From JAITVM01 sp031551135 (lineage in GTDB: Bacteria > Bacillota > Clostridia > Lachnospirales > JAITVM01), in assembly GCA_031551135.1 (NCBI GenBank), contig JAVBOA010000003.1, positions 77,797 through 141,796 on the forward strand: 64,000 bases of DNA. Reading direction: 5' to 3'. The notes under the pieces are model-generated. The model worked only from the letters and a program-made list of their open reading frames with translations, did no database searches and was not told where the DNA came from. The translations under genes were made by a program, and so were the position numbers. Shown here piece after piece: positions 41,964-49,699 of this stretch; the stretch's first letter is position 1; every line of letters begins with the position of its first letter.

Positions 41964-43193
41964 TTAGTTCAAGACTATAGTACGGTCATTTACCTTGCCT
42001 TTACCGGATTCAAAAGTAATAATATTAGCCGTAGCATCTGCTTGTTTTCTGATCTTCATAGAGAAATCATCAGATCCGACAATACTTCCGATTCCGATTG
42101 CTTGCTTTCTGTATCCGCAATTCACAAGATTGCCGTGATGTTTATGTCCTGTCGCTATGATATCGATTTTAACGTCATAAATATCAGAGAAATCCTTAAG
42201 AGCTTGTGTAGCATCTTTGACTTCGCCGTGTATTCCAAGTAAGTTGTATCCGGCAACGTTTGTAAACACAAAACCTGTCTTGTTGGAAATAAACTTGAAA
42301 TTTGGATTAGATTCATTTCTGATCGAAATAATCTCGTTCACAATGTTCTCAATATTCTCGTGAAGGTGTTCACCTTTGCGGCCATCCAGTAGGCGCAATT
42401 CGCCATGATTTCCGGTTGTTGAATGATACTCGACAAAAGTCTTCTCGGATAGTCGTTTGAACCAGTCAGCCATGTATTTCCCGTATATTACAGCACTATC
42501 GACTACACCGAATCTAAGCGACCAGAGCTGGCTATGCCTTATAAAGCCGTCGAGTGTATCCCCAAGATTAATTACTTTCAAGAACGTGACGTTCTCACTC
42601 GAAATATAGTCCAATGCTTCAGCAAGGATTACCTCCATGCGAGAGTAGAAAATTTCGGGATTATATTCATTGATTATCTCATTATGCAAACCGAATATTT
42701 GAAATTCTTTACCGAAATGAGTATCAGCAAAAAGCAAGCAATGCTCCTTATGCTTTCTTTCAACCGGCAGAGGCCTAATGTTTGAGCAGTCTGTTTTCGA
42801 TGATCTGATTGCGTCAATCAGCTTCTCGACGAAAAGTTCTTCTCTGGCATCTTCACGCATCCACTTGTTAAACTCAAGCTTTTCTGCTTGAAATTTGTAT
42901 CGTTCTTTTTGAAGTTCACGCTTTTGCTTATCCAGCTCACGGATATACGCATCATCTTTCCATTCGGAGAATACCCCTTCGTAGAAGTCCTTGGCGTTTT
43001 TATATTTTTTCCTATATGCGCTCTCATCACGAAAATGAGTCTCATCATCTCGCCATTGCTCATTAATTATTGGCGTAATTTCTTTCCAGTCTTTATATCT
43101 CCCAGAATCAATCAATTTTCCTACTCGCCAAATATACTGATTCTCAGATTCATCCGGTAATTTTTTTAATTCGTCTATTTTGTCCACCGCCAT
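41964..43193 (-). CDS. Calcineurin-like metallophosphoesterase
   Basis: About 409 aa from ATG 43193; GTG 43187 or ATA 43178 are alternatives because an extended ribosome site (GGCGGTGG) overlaps the start. The N-terminal 150 aa are helical and charged. Then all metal-binding motifs are present: LFADTHFGKE, VINLGDTLDG, TTGNHGE, GIHGEV and TGHKHHG. It could be a DNA/RNA phosphodiesterase or nuclease; phage members are usually of unknown substrate. It lies between the HU region and PhoH. Confidence 0.8.
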   Translation of the reverse strand: MAVDKIDELKKLPDESENQYIWRVGKLIDSGRYKDWKEITPIINEQWRDDETHFRDESAYRKKYKNAKDFYEGVFSEWKDDAYIRELDKQKRELQKERYKFQAEKLEFNKWMREDAREELFVEKLIDAIRSSKTDCSNIRPLPVERKHKEHCLLFADTHFGKEFQIFGLHNEIINEYNPEIFYSRMEVILAEALDYISSENVTFLKVINLGDTLDGFIRHSQLWSLRFGVVDSAVIYGKYMADWFKRLSEKTFVEYHSTTGNHGELRLLDGRKGEHLHENIENIVNEIISIRNESNPNFKFISNKTGFVFTNVAGYNLLGIHGEVKDATQALKDFSDIYDVKIDIIATGHKHHGNLVNCGYRKQAIGIGSIVGSDDFSMKIRKQADATANIITFESGKGKVNDRTIVLN

Positions 43194-43203
43194 TCCTGTT
43201 CTA

Positions 43204-43404
43204 TTATTCTTCTTCAATCGCAGGTACACAGTCCTCAGATGCGATAGACAGTGCAATTCCTTCAACATCAAGGTAATTTTCAAGAATGGATGATAAATCA
43301 AAGCTTTCTGAACTGTCTTTCGAATACTCGGTTAAAATATATCTGCCACTTTCCATTGTCAGGGATGCTTTAGTAAAAGCGTAGCTTGTCTTTTTTCTTG
43401 CCAT
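43204..43404 (-). CDS. Small acidic protein, unknown
   Basis: 66 aa, ATG after AAAGGAGATATAAA. Basic at the start (ARKKTSYAFTK), acidic afterwards (SSESFDLSSILENYLDVEG, ending IEEE). No family recognised. It lies between a terminator and the phosphoesterase gene, 10 nt before the latter's start. Confidence 0.55.
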   Translation of the reverse strand: MARKKTSYAFTKASLTMESGRYILTEYSKDSSESFDLSSILENYLDVEGIALSIASEDCVPAIEEE

Positions 43405-43435
43405 TTTATATCTCCTTTGTTCAACCTGTTTTTTT

Positions 43436-43473
43436 GTCGTAAAAAAGAAGGACTGACGATTTCTCGTCAGCCC
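43436..43473 (-). terminator. Intrinsic terminator after the HU gene
   Basis: GGCTGACGA-GAAA-TCGTCAGTCC on the minus strand (43473-43450), with a GNRA-type loop and a TTCTTTTTT tail. Confidence 0.8.
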
Positions 43474-43511
43474 AAGAAGGAGGAATTATATCAAATTATG
43501 AGTTGTTTTCT

Positions 43512-43784
43512 TTAATTAACGGCATCTTTCAACGCCTTACCAACCTTGAAACGAGGTGCTTTTTTGGCTGGGATTTGAATTGTTTCGCCTGTCTTCGGAT
43601 TTCTGCCTTCTCTTTCAGGCTTTTCTTTAACTTCAAAAGTACCGAAACCAACCAGCTTCACAGTGCCGCCTGCTGCAAGCTCTGCTGCAACAATTTCCTG
43701 AAATACTTCAACAAACTGATCAGAACACTTCTTAGAAATTTCCATTTTGTTCGCAATAGCGTTTACAAATTCAACTTTATTCAT
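43512..43784 (-). CDS. HU-family DNA-binding protein
   Basis: 90 aa, ATG after AAGGAGACC. This is a full-length HU: MNKVEFVNAIANKMEISKK, GTVKLVGFGTFEVKEKPEREGRNPKTGE, PAKKAPRFKVGKALK, including the intercalating Pro-containing arm. It bends DNA and may help replication, packaging or transcription. It lies directly downstream of the YonO-like polymerase, as YonN does beside YonO in SPbeta (from memory). Confidence 0.93.
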   Translation of the reverse strand: MNKVEFVNAIANKMEISKKCSDQFVEVFQEIVAAELAAGGTVKLVGFGTFEVKEKPEREGRNPKTGETIQIPAKKAPRFKVGKALKDAVN

Positions 43785-43870
43785 ACTTTTTGGTCTCCTT
43801 GTTTTAAGAAAATTATTTTTTAGGGTGGGTGTCTCCTTAATAGACGATTAAGAAAAAAAGCTTATTTTCG

Positions 43871-43955
43871 CCTTATTTTATAAGGGTTTGTGAGCATCGA
43901 CATGCGAATTTTGTTCATTACCGTTTTCAAAAATCCTATATTTTATAAGGGTTTG
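43871..43955. repeat. Two near-identical direct repeats upstream of the HU gene
   Basis: CCTTATTTTATAAGGGTTTG (43871-43890) and CCTATATTTTATAAGGGTTTG (43935-43955). The first contains a perfect palindrome CCTTAT-TTT-ATAAGG. They lie 87-171 nt before the HU start, in the gap that also holds the 17-bp motif (43988-44004). They are likely protein-binding sites (operator/activator) for the HU and late operon, or replication iterons. The function is inferred. Confidence 0.5.
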
Positions 43956-43987
43956 AAGGGCAAAAATACTTTTGAAAACACCCGAAC

Positions 43988-44004
43988 ATTGTTGATAATA
44001 TATC
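43988..44004 (-). promoter_or_regulatory. 17-bp phage motif, copy upstream of HU gene
   Basis: GATATATTATCAACAAT on the minus strand, 1 mismatch to the consensus GATATATTATCAATAAT. It begins 3 nt after the stop of the polymerase gene and heads the segment running into the HU and late genes. Candidate promoter for the phage polymerase. Confidence 0.5.
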
Positions 44005-44006
44005 TT

Positions 44007-46850
44007 TTATGCTGTAATATTATTACTCCTTTTCCTTTTTTTATGAGTTTTCGAGCATTCATCACACCGAACCTTGGTCATGTTTCTGGCATCCACTTGG
44101 AAGGTGTCTCCGCAATCGCAACAGGCAATGGTTTTCATGCCTTTAGGTTTATAGGTACTACAAACCTTGCAATATCTTTGATTCCAATGCTCCGCATAAA
44201 ATTTCTTTCCGCATTTTTCGCATCGAAAATATCGTCTCTCCAAGTTGTAGGTTAGGTTTTTTACCAATTCCTCACCAAAGCAATACCACAATACGTCTTT
44301 ATATTTGCTATCCGTCCCATCTTTGTAAAGATATTTTACCAAAACGTCAGCTATCAAATCGGGGTCATAAAAGTGCTTTACAAACAACTCCCTTTTGCTT
44401 CTAAAGTTGGCGATCCTTTTTTCAATCGCTTTTTCTGTACTGGAAGATGAATTGTATGTAGTGTTTTTAAACAGCTCGTACACTTCGCATATTTTGCCAT
44501 GCCTTATAACATCAACGTCTTTGTCCTTCATCAGCATCCTGTAGTCAAAGTTGCAGTCCTTAAACCTAAAATTCAATCTCCCAGATTTAACCACATCATG
44601 TAAACGATTTACTGTGCTGGCGTTAATGGACTCGATCTGATGGTCGGCCTTATCCTTAGCAAACTTGAAAAAATATGGAACTTTTGAGTTTGTCAATTTT
44701 CGTATTTTGGCATCAACTTCCTTTGGACGCTGTGGTTTGTAAAGTGTTTTGGCATAATCAATGACGTAATTATTTTCAGCACAGAGAATCTTTACCATAT
44801 CCCAATCAACGTTCGCACTATTTTCTATCTTCGTAATGTCGTTGCTGATTTCTCCAATATTACCGCTTACAAAGGCAAGCGTCAGCCCTTCAAACAGTTT
44901 TTTGTTATCAATTGCATCAGCAGAAGCACTTGCCATCTCATAATACAAAGGCACGACCCCTTGCATATTTCTCTTGGCAATCTCAATTAGCAACTTGTCA
45001 GAGCAAACCAGCGAATTGTCTCCGTCCCAATCGTTCATAATCAGCTTACTAATCAGGTCTTTACAGCTCACATAAAGTCCTTTGGTTATGAACCATTTTG
45101 CTTTTTCTTTGGCGTAAGCATTGTTCCGAATCGCGTGTTCTTTGTATAAATGTGGACTTCTTAAACAGTCAAGCTCTTTACTTTTTTTATACAGAGAGCA
45201 GAAAACCTCTCCATTTTCTAATAAACCGTTTGGATTTTTTTCGCCCAAAAAAAGGAATTCGCAGAAAGCAAACAAATCAGGAATAATGAACGTGTATTTT
45301 GCATCCAGATTTAGCTTACCGGCGCGCGCATTTTTTATAATACTTGCCTTGATCAACTTAATCTTCTCTTTGGTGTAAACATCTCCAAGTATTTCCAGAT
45401 ACAGATTGATCGCCTGTTGAAGATAGGTGCTCTTATCCGATATCTCCGATGCGCCAAACACTTCTTTGACCGTATCTATGTTGGACGTTATATTTTTAAT
45501 TTTATAGTTGGTTTGTTTGGCAAGCTCGGCCAGCTCCTCATCGCTGATATCAGTTAAAGTCTGGAGCATTTGGTAATTAATTTTCGCATTTAATATCTGA
45601 TCCGGTTCCTCATTGCAATAACCAGCATTGCAACCGTGTTTTTCATAGCACTCAATATACTCTTTCCAGCTATTGTAGTATTTCCACATCTTAAATTGGC
45701 TCTTCGTGAATATAACTCTAATATCATCTCTGATAATGTTGTATTCTCTGCCATAGATGTCTTTAACAGTTGGATTCCCTCCTAACTCGTTGATAAATCC
45801 AAGGAAATCAAACGGCACTAGCAAACCTTTTACCCAAGGTGCTCTAAACATTCTGCTTTTTTGCGACACTGATGGCAACATCATACCGCAGCCGTCAGTG
45901 TGCGCAATAGGGATGTCCATGACCTGCCTTGTGATTTCATAGGTTTTGTCATTAAAGAAATCAACTTCGCCAGTGACGACAGTTTCTAAATCTTCGACCA
46001 CTATTGCTTTGGTCATGTCAAAGCCGTCCCAACGGTCAGTCGCACTGTTGCATAGAGCAGTGTAAGCCAGATATTTATTTCTGTTAATGCCACCCTTGGA
46101 GTTGATTTTTTCGAGTGACAAGCCGCACATAATTGTATTTTTATGTTTTAGCCACAGCGATTCCTTTATGAACACCATTTTCTTCGTTCTGATCTGACCG
46201 GCTGAAGATGTGAGATAGACATATCTCTCGTTATTGCACAGGAATCCATTAACAACAAGGCTTTCAGCGACATCAAAATAAAATACTCGAATGATAATCA
46301 GGTTATCAGAAAGCTCATCTATGTTCATCTTTAGAGTTCTGGTAAGCTCAGACTCAAAAACTGAGATAACATTCTTTCCATTGAGGTAGGTGTCTCTCAA
46401 AGACCTTATCTCCTCAGTATGCTTCATAAGCTGTTTTAAACGATCCTCATTCTCAGCGATCTGCTTGCTGGTCTCAGAAATTTCGTAATTGAGCTTATCA
46501 GCAACATCACTGTCGTCAAGTCCAAGAATGTCAATGATTTCCTTCTTTTTCTGCTTCCTCTTTGTACCTGATAGGATACACTCGATTTTTTCATACTCAG
46601 TATGTGCTTGTATGCCAGCCGTAGAAGCCAATGCCCTTTGCAGCCCTTCGCCAAGATCAAAAATTCTTTTCAAAGCCTTGTCCTTCGTCAGAATACCGTT
46701 ATTGTAGTCATTCACGACGCTAATTTGGTTCTTTAATACACTCTTTCTGTGCCTCAGCAAAGATAATTTATGGTCTATTGCATTCTCGGCGTCGGTGTAA
46801 AAGGCATTAGTTTCTAAGCTGTAAATCTGAACTTGTTTATTCAAGGACAT
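44007..46850 (-). CDS. Single-subunit YonO/RDR-like RNA polymerase with zinc-ribbon C-terminus
   Basis: 947 aa, ATG after GGGAGGTGAC. Signatures shared with eukaryotic RDRs and YonO-type phage polymerases are visible in order: TDGCGMMLPS (318-327), RMFRAPWVKGLLVP (333-346), ELDCLRSPHLYKEHAIRN (559-576), the catalytic NDWDGDNSLV (606-615, Asp 607/609/611), GNIGEISND (663-671) and VIDYAKTLYKPQRP (696-709). The C-terminus adds two zinc ribbons (Cys 877/880/894/897 and 910 or 911/913/929/932), basic at the end. It should be a DNA-dependent RNA polymerase for phage genes; SPbeta YonO is the known example. N-terminal 1-180 is a helical extension. Confidence 0.85.
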   Translation of the reverse strand: MSLNKQVQIYSLETNAFYTDAENAIDHKLSLLRHRKSVLKNQISVVNDYNNGILTKDKALKRIFDLGEGLQRALASTAGIQAHTEYEKIECILSGTKRKQKKKEIIDILGLDDSDVADKLNYEISETSKQIAENEDRLKQLMKHTEEIRSLRDTYLNGKNVISVFESELTRTLKMNIDELSDNLIIIRVFYFDVAESLVVNGFLCNNERYVYLTSSAGQIRTKKMVFIKESLWLKHKNTIMCGLSLEKINSKGGINRNKYLAYTALCNSATDRWDGFDMTKAIVVEDLETVVTGEVDFFNDKTYEITRQVMDIPIAHTDGCGMMLPSVSQKSRMFRAPWVKGLLVPFDFLGFINELGGNPTVKDIYGREYNIIRDDIRVIFTKSQFKMWKYYNSWKEYIECYEKHGCNAGYCNEEPDQILNAKINYQMLQTLTDISDEELAELAKQTNYKIKNITSNIDTVKEVFGASEISDKSTYLQQAINLYLEILGDVYTKEKIKLIKASIIKNARAGKLNLDAKYTFIIPDLFAFCEFLFLGEKNPNGLLENGEVFCSLYKKSKELDCLRSPHLYKEHAIRNNAYAKEKAKWFITKGLYVSCKDLISKLIMNDWDGDNSLVCSDKLLIEIAKRNMQGVVPLYYEMASASADAIDNKKLFEGLTLAFVSGNIGEISNDITKIENSANVDWDMVKILCAENNYVIDYAKTLYKPQRPKEVDAKIRKLTNSKVPYFFKFAKDKADHQIESINASTVNRLHDVVKSGRLNFRFKDCNFDYRMLMKDKDVDVIRHGKICEVYELFKNTTYNSSSSTEKAIEKRIANFRSKRELFVKHFYDPDLIADVLVKYLYKDGTDSKYKDVLWYCFGEELVKNLTYNLERRYFRCEKCGKKFYAEHWNQRYCKVCSTYKPKGMKTIACCDCGDTFQVDARNMTKVRCDECSKTHKKRKRSNNITA

Positions 46851-46856
46851 TTTGTG

Positions 46857-47189
46857 TCACCTCCCGAAACGGTTGATATTTTTTTTCTTCTTGCCTGAGC
46901 AAGTTTCGTAAAGGTCTTTATAATATGTATTCTCTTCAGTATCATCGTTAAAGTCATAGTATTCGCTGCCGTTCTCTATGTCTTCATAGTCAGCGTCTCT
47001 GGCGCATCTTGCCCAGAAGATATCTGGGTCTCCACAGCACTGACCACTTTCGTTCCATGCCCTGCAACTTGAGCAGCGGCTATTAATATATTGAATTTCT
47101 CTTGTCATTTCGCATACCATCCTGTCATTGTAATTATTTATTGATAATGTGTCTATATGAGTTGCTTTAAATTCCTCTCTCAACCTCAT
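46857..47189 (-). CDS. Cysteine-rich small protein upstream of the phage polymerase
   Basis: Up to 110 aa. The start is uncertain: the first ATG (47189) has no ribosome site and a copy of the 17-bp motif lies at 47133-47153 inside the long reading, so a start at MVCEMTREI (47118) or MTREI (47106) is more likely. The core has CSSCRAWNESGQCCGDPDIFWARCARD, at least six Cys in 25 residues, suggesting a small zinc fold. The C-terminus is acidic then Lys-rich. It ends 6 nt before the polymerase ATG. It could be a cofactor of the polymerase; this is inferred. Confidence 0.55.
   Translation of the reverse strand: MRLREEFKATHIDTLSINNYNDRMVCEMTREIQYINSRCSSCRAWNESGQCCGDPDIFWARCARDADYEDIENGSEYYDFNDDTEENTYYKDLYETCSGKKKKNINRFGR
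47133..47153 (-). promoter_or_regulatory. 17-bp phage motif, copy within the 5' part of the Cys-rich gene
   Basis: GACACATTATCAATAAATAAT on the minus strand, close to GATATATTATCAATAAT, placed just before the likely true start of the Cys-rich protein. Confidence 0.4.
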
Positions 47190-47220
47190 CAGTATACCAT
47201 AGCATAAATGTATAGTAAAT

Positions 47221-47237
47221 ATTATTGATAATATATC
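47221..47237 (-). promoter_or_regulatory. 17-bp phage motif, exact consensus copy
   Basis: GATATATTATCAATAAT on the minus strand in the gap between the 366-aa gene and the Cys-rich/polymerase pair. It may drive the polymerase operon. Confidence 0.5.
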
Positions 47238-47238
47238 A

Positions 47239-48339
47239 TCAATCCAATTTTTGTCTGTGTGTGCAGATAAGCTTATCAGCCAGCATCAGTTGATTTTCAA
47301 CATAATTATCGGGAAACTTAAATATCGGGATATCATCATCCGATATGTCAAATAGACGCATACCATCATGCTGCTCATCAAGCATTCCTTGTATTCGATC
47401 CTTCTCGTTACTCACTTTTTCCTGATTTTTTGCGTATAATTTCAGAGCTTGATCATTAATTGAATCGAGTATTTTGCTATTTAATTCGAGAGATGCCTGT
47501 TCAATTCTATCCCTCGAATTTTGAAAGCTGAAATTCGCATCAACAAGAGAAATTTTAAGCTGTTTGTATATACGATCCCATCCAAACTTTTCTCGAAGAA
47601 TTTTATTGACTCTCTTATAAAAACCTTGAGACATAAACCTGCAAGCCACCTGACCCATAGACTTAAAGCCAAAACTCTCCAAAACCAAGTTATATACTGC
47701 ATCAATCTGTGTTATATCATCGGCTTTTGCAACCCTATAATTTTCAAATCCATCCTTCATCACAACAATAATAGTCTCTTCGCTGTACTCGATTAGTGAT
47801 CTTTTTTGCATACTGTTTAATGTTTTAAAAAGGGATTTATTTAACTTTGGGTAGACCCTACGATAGAAGTCATCAAGTTCAAATCTTGTTAAATTAAATT
47901 CATCCACAAATGTCTTCATCATTTCTTTTCTATCGAGATAATTTTTGTTCACCATGCCAAGTCGCTCAAGCAGATGGTTTTTAATTATCGTGAGTTCATG
48001 ATTAGGCTGCTCTGACAAATGATGCAAAAGCAATAGCTCAATGTATTTCACGTAGACTGAATTGTTTCCGGTACTACGTCCGTCAACTTTCAGCAATGGT
48101 TCATCAAATATTTCTGTGACTATATATTTCTGTCCGCTTCTCTCGAAGCTAAAGCATCTTTCCCATTCCTTGACTTGAGCCTTTTTAGAGTGACCTGTTT
48201 TCTCAGCTTCTCCCAGTAGATTGCACATGAACTTATAGTTCTTAACCTCAAGACCGATGGACAAAGCTCTGCAATCTAAGGAGCGTGATTTTTTATCGTT
48301 GATTTTTTGAACATTCGAGATAACATTGTTTGGTTTCAT
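47239..48339 (-). CDS. Unknown 366-aa protein, possible initiator or transcription factor
   Basis: 366 aa, ATG after GGAGGG. It has LDCRALSIGLEVKNYKFMCNLL, then CFSFERSGQKYIVTEIFDEPLLKVD, which reads like a winged-helix unit at about 50-90. Helical parts follow, with a HLLERLGMVNKNYLDRKEMMKTF region and a coiled region at 270-320. No enzyme motif is seen. It lies upstream of the polymerase operon and downstream of its own 17-bp motif copy (48641-48657). A DNA-binding role is a guess. Confidence 0.5.
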   Translation of the reverse strand: MKPNNVISNVQKINDKKSRSLDCRALSIGLEVKNYKFMCNLLGEAEKTGHSKKAQVKEWERCFSFERSGQKYIVTEIFDEPLLKVDGRSTGNNSVYVKYIELLLLHHLSEQPNHELTIIKNHLLERLGMVNKNYLDRKEMMKTFVDEFNLTRFELDDFYRRVYPKLNKSLFKTLNSMQKRSLIEYSEETIIVVMKDGFENYRVAKADDITQIDAVYNLVLESFGFKSMGQVACRFMSQGFYKRVNKILREKFGWDRIYKQLKISLVDANFSFQNSRDRIEQASLELNSKILDSINDQALKLYAKNQEKVSNEKDRIQGMLDEQHDGMRLFDISDDDIPIFKFPDNYVENQLMLADKLICTHRQKLD

Positions 48340-48752
48340 GGTTTCCCTCCGTAAAAATGGACAATAGAGATAATAGTATTAAAAATTTGGCTCTTGGAGA
48401 TAAAGAAATCCCCAATTTAGTAGCATAAAGAAGCCAGATTAAAAAAAGTACATTTAAAAGCAGAGCTTATATATATATATTAGTTATGACTTTAATTGTC
48501 CTTTTTTTTGTTGAACCTTGGATTCCTTAGAAAAATTATAACTTTGGCAGACACAGCAACGCTGTGGATGACAAAACTTTTGCTTGCAAAAGTTAGTCTT
48601 TTTCTTTTGTCTTTTAATAAATCTCATAAATAAACAACACCGTGTTAATAATATATCTTTATGAAAGACTTTAACTTTTACAATAGCCCTTACGGTCTAT
48701 CGTAAAAGTTTTCCCTTTTCGCTTTGCTCCAAGGGAAAGTTTTTTTTCTTTT
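48340..48752. other. Gene-free gap with a cluster of strong hairpins
   Basis: About 410 nt without a gene. It holds CACAGC-AAC-GCTGTG (near 48557), a 9-bp palindromic hairpin AACTTTTGC/GCAAAAGTT (near 48571-48592), a 14-bp stem AACTTTTAC.ATAG / CTAT.GTAAAAGTT (near 48671-48709), and TTTCCCTT/AAGGGAAA just after the recombinase stop (near 48713-48742). The last two may terminate the recombinase transcript. The others lie in the leader of the 366-aa gene and could fold the mRNA or bind a regulator. Confidence 0.5.
48641..48657 (-). promoter_or_regulatory. 17-bp phage motif, copy upstream of the 366-aa gene
   Basis: GATATATTATTAACACG on the minus strand; first 10 bases identical to the other copies. 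It overlaps a small palindrome AACACCGTGTT. Confidence 0.4.
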
Positions 48753-49580
48753 TTAGAATTCATATTTCATCATCAAAGCGTCTTTCTCTTCCTGCTCAAT
48801 ACCTAAATAATGAAATGTTGATTCAATATTATCGTGTCCATACATTTTAGATATTTGAGCTATTACGTGTGGATTTGCTATGTTGTCACTGTCACGTAGT
48901 ATGTGATATCCTGATGTTTTTCTCATTGTGTGAGTGCCGATTGGTGACTTAATATTAAGCTCTTCTTTCAGCTCTTGCAGCTTTAAGTAAAAGTTCTTTA
49001 CTGTCATCGCTTTAAGCTCACCGGTCACTCTATCTTTACTTCTGGACACAAAAATATATTGCTTCAGGTCTATCTCTGAACCGTCTTTAGTTATGGAGGT
49101 CATATAATCATTTAGAGCTTTCTGACACTGGTTGTTGATTATGATGGTGGCAGATTTAGAGGTTTTTTGCTCATTAATACATATATGGCTTTTGATATTG
49201 TGGTTCTCATCCAATACGTTATGCCATCTCAGATGGAGCAAATCGCCAGCTCTTCGTGCGAGATTAATACCAAGCACAAATATTGTATAGTCACGCAGAT
49301 TTGTGTTCTTATATCTCTCCGGACGTGACAGGAAATAATCTTTAGCTTGTTGTATTTGCTCTTTGGACTTTAAAGGTTGGACGGCTTGTTTACCTTTCTC
49401 TTTGGAGTAGTATGTGCGCTTCTTTGCTGATTCAGGATGTGGTGTCTCGTGACCGATGAACGTACCCGTTGAAAAATCTATTAGCGTTGGATCTGGTGCT
49501 GCCTCCAACGAATTATTTTGCTTGATGTTCTTTGACTGAGTGTTCTTTGAAAATCTCTCAATTTTCATTACTGTGTTCAT
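48753..49580 (-). CDS. Tyrosine recombinase / integrase, intact
   Basis: 275 aa from ATG 49580, 7 nt after AGGGAG. The catalytic set is complete: Arg in NLARRAGDLLHLRW, Lys in NEQKTSKS, HTMRKT (H-x-x-R), GH in KMYGHDN and the nucleophile Tyr in STFHYLG. The N-terminal arm-type domain is short. It has a consensus host promoter (49629-49657) and is read alone, so it may be the phage integrase or a repressor-like recombinase as known in SPbeta relatives. An attachment site was not identified. Confidence 0.88.
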   Translation of the reverse strand: MNTVMKIERFSKNTQSKNIKQNNSLEAAPDPTLIDFSTGTFIGHETPHPESAKKRTYYSKEKGKQAVQPLKSKEQIQQAKDYFLSRPERYKNTNLRDYTIFVLGINLARRAGDLLHLRWHNVLDENHNIKSHICINEQKTSKSATIIINNQCQKALNDYMTSITKDGSEIDLKQYIFVSRSKDRVTGELKAMTVKNFYLKLQELKEELNIKSPIGTHTMRKTSGYHILRDSDNIANPHVIAQISKMYGHDNIESTFHYLGIEQEEKDALMMKYEF

Positions 49581-49628
49581 GGAATTCTCTCCCTTCAAAT
49601 GTCATAAATCACTTTTGCTGATATAAAC

Positions 49629-49657
49629 ATTATACAGGATAAATGGCTAATAGTCAA
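49629..49657 (-). promoter_or_regulatory. Sigma-A type promoter of the recombinase gene
   Basis: On the minus strand TTGACT (49657-49652), a 17-bp spacer and TATAAT (49634-49629): nearly perfect. It lies 49 nt before the ATG. An AT-rich GATACAATATAAATAATA just upstream resembles the phage 17-bp motif. Confidence 0.8.
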
Positions 49658-49699
49658 GCACTAATTATGTTATTATTTATATTGTATCTATGTAACTTG

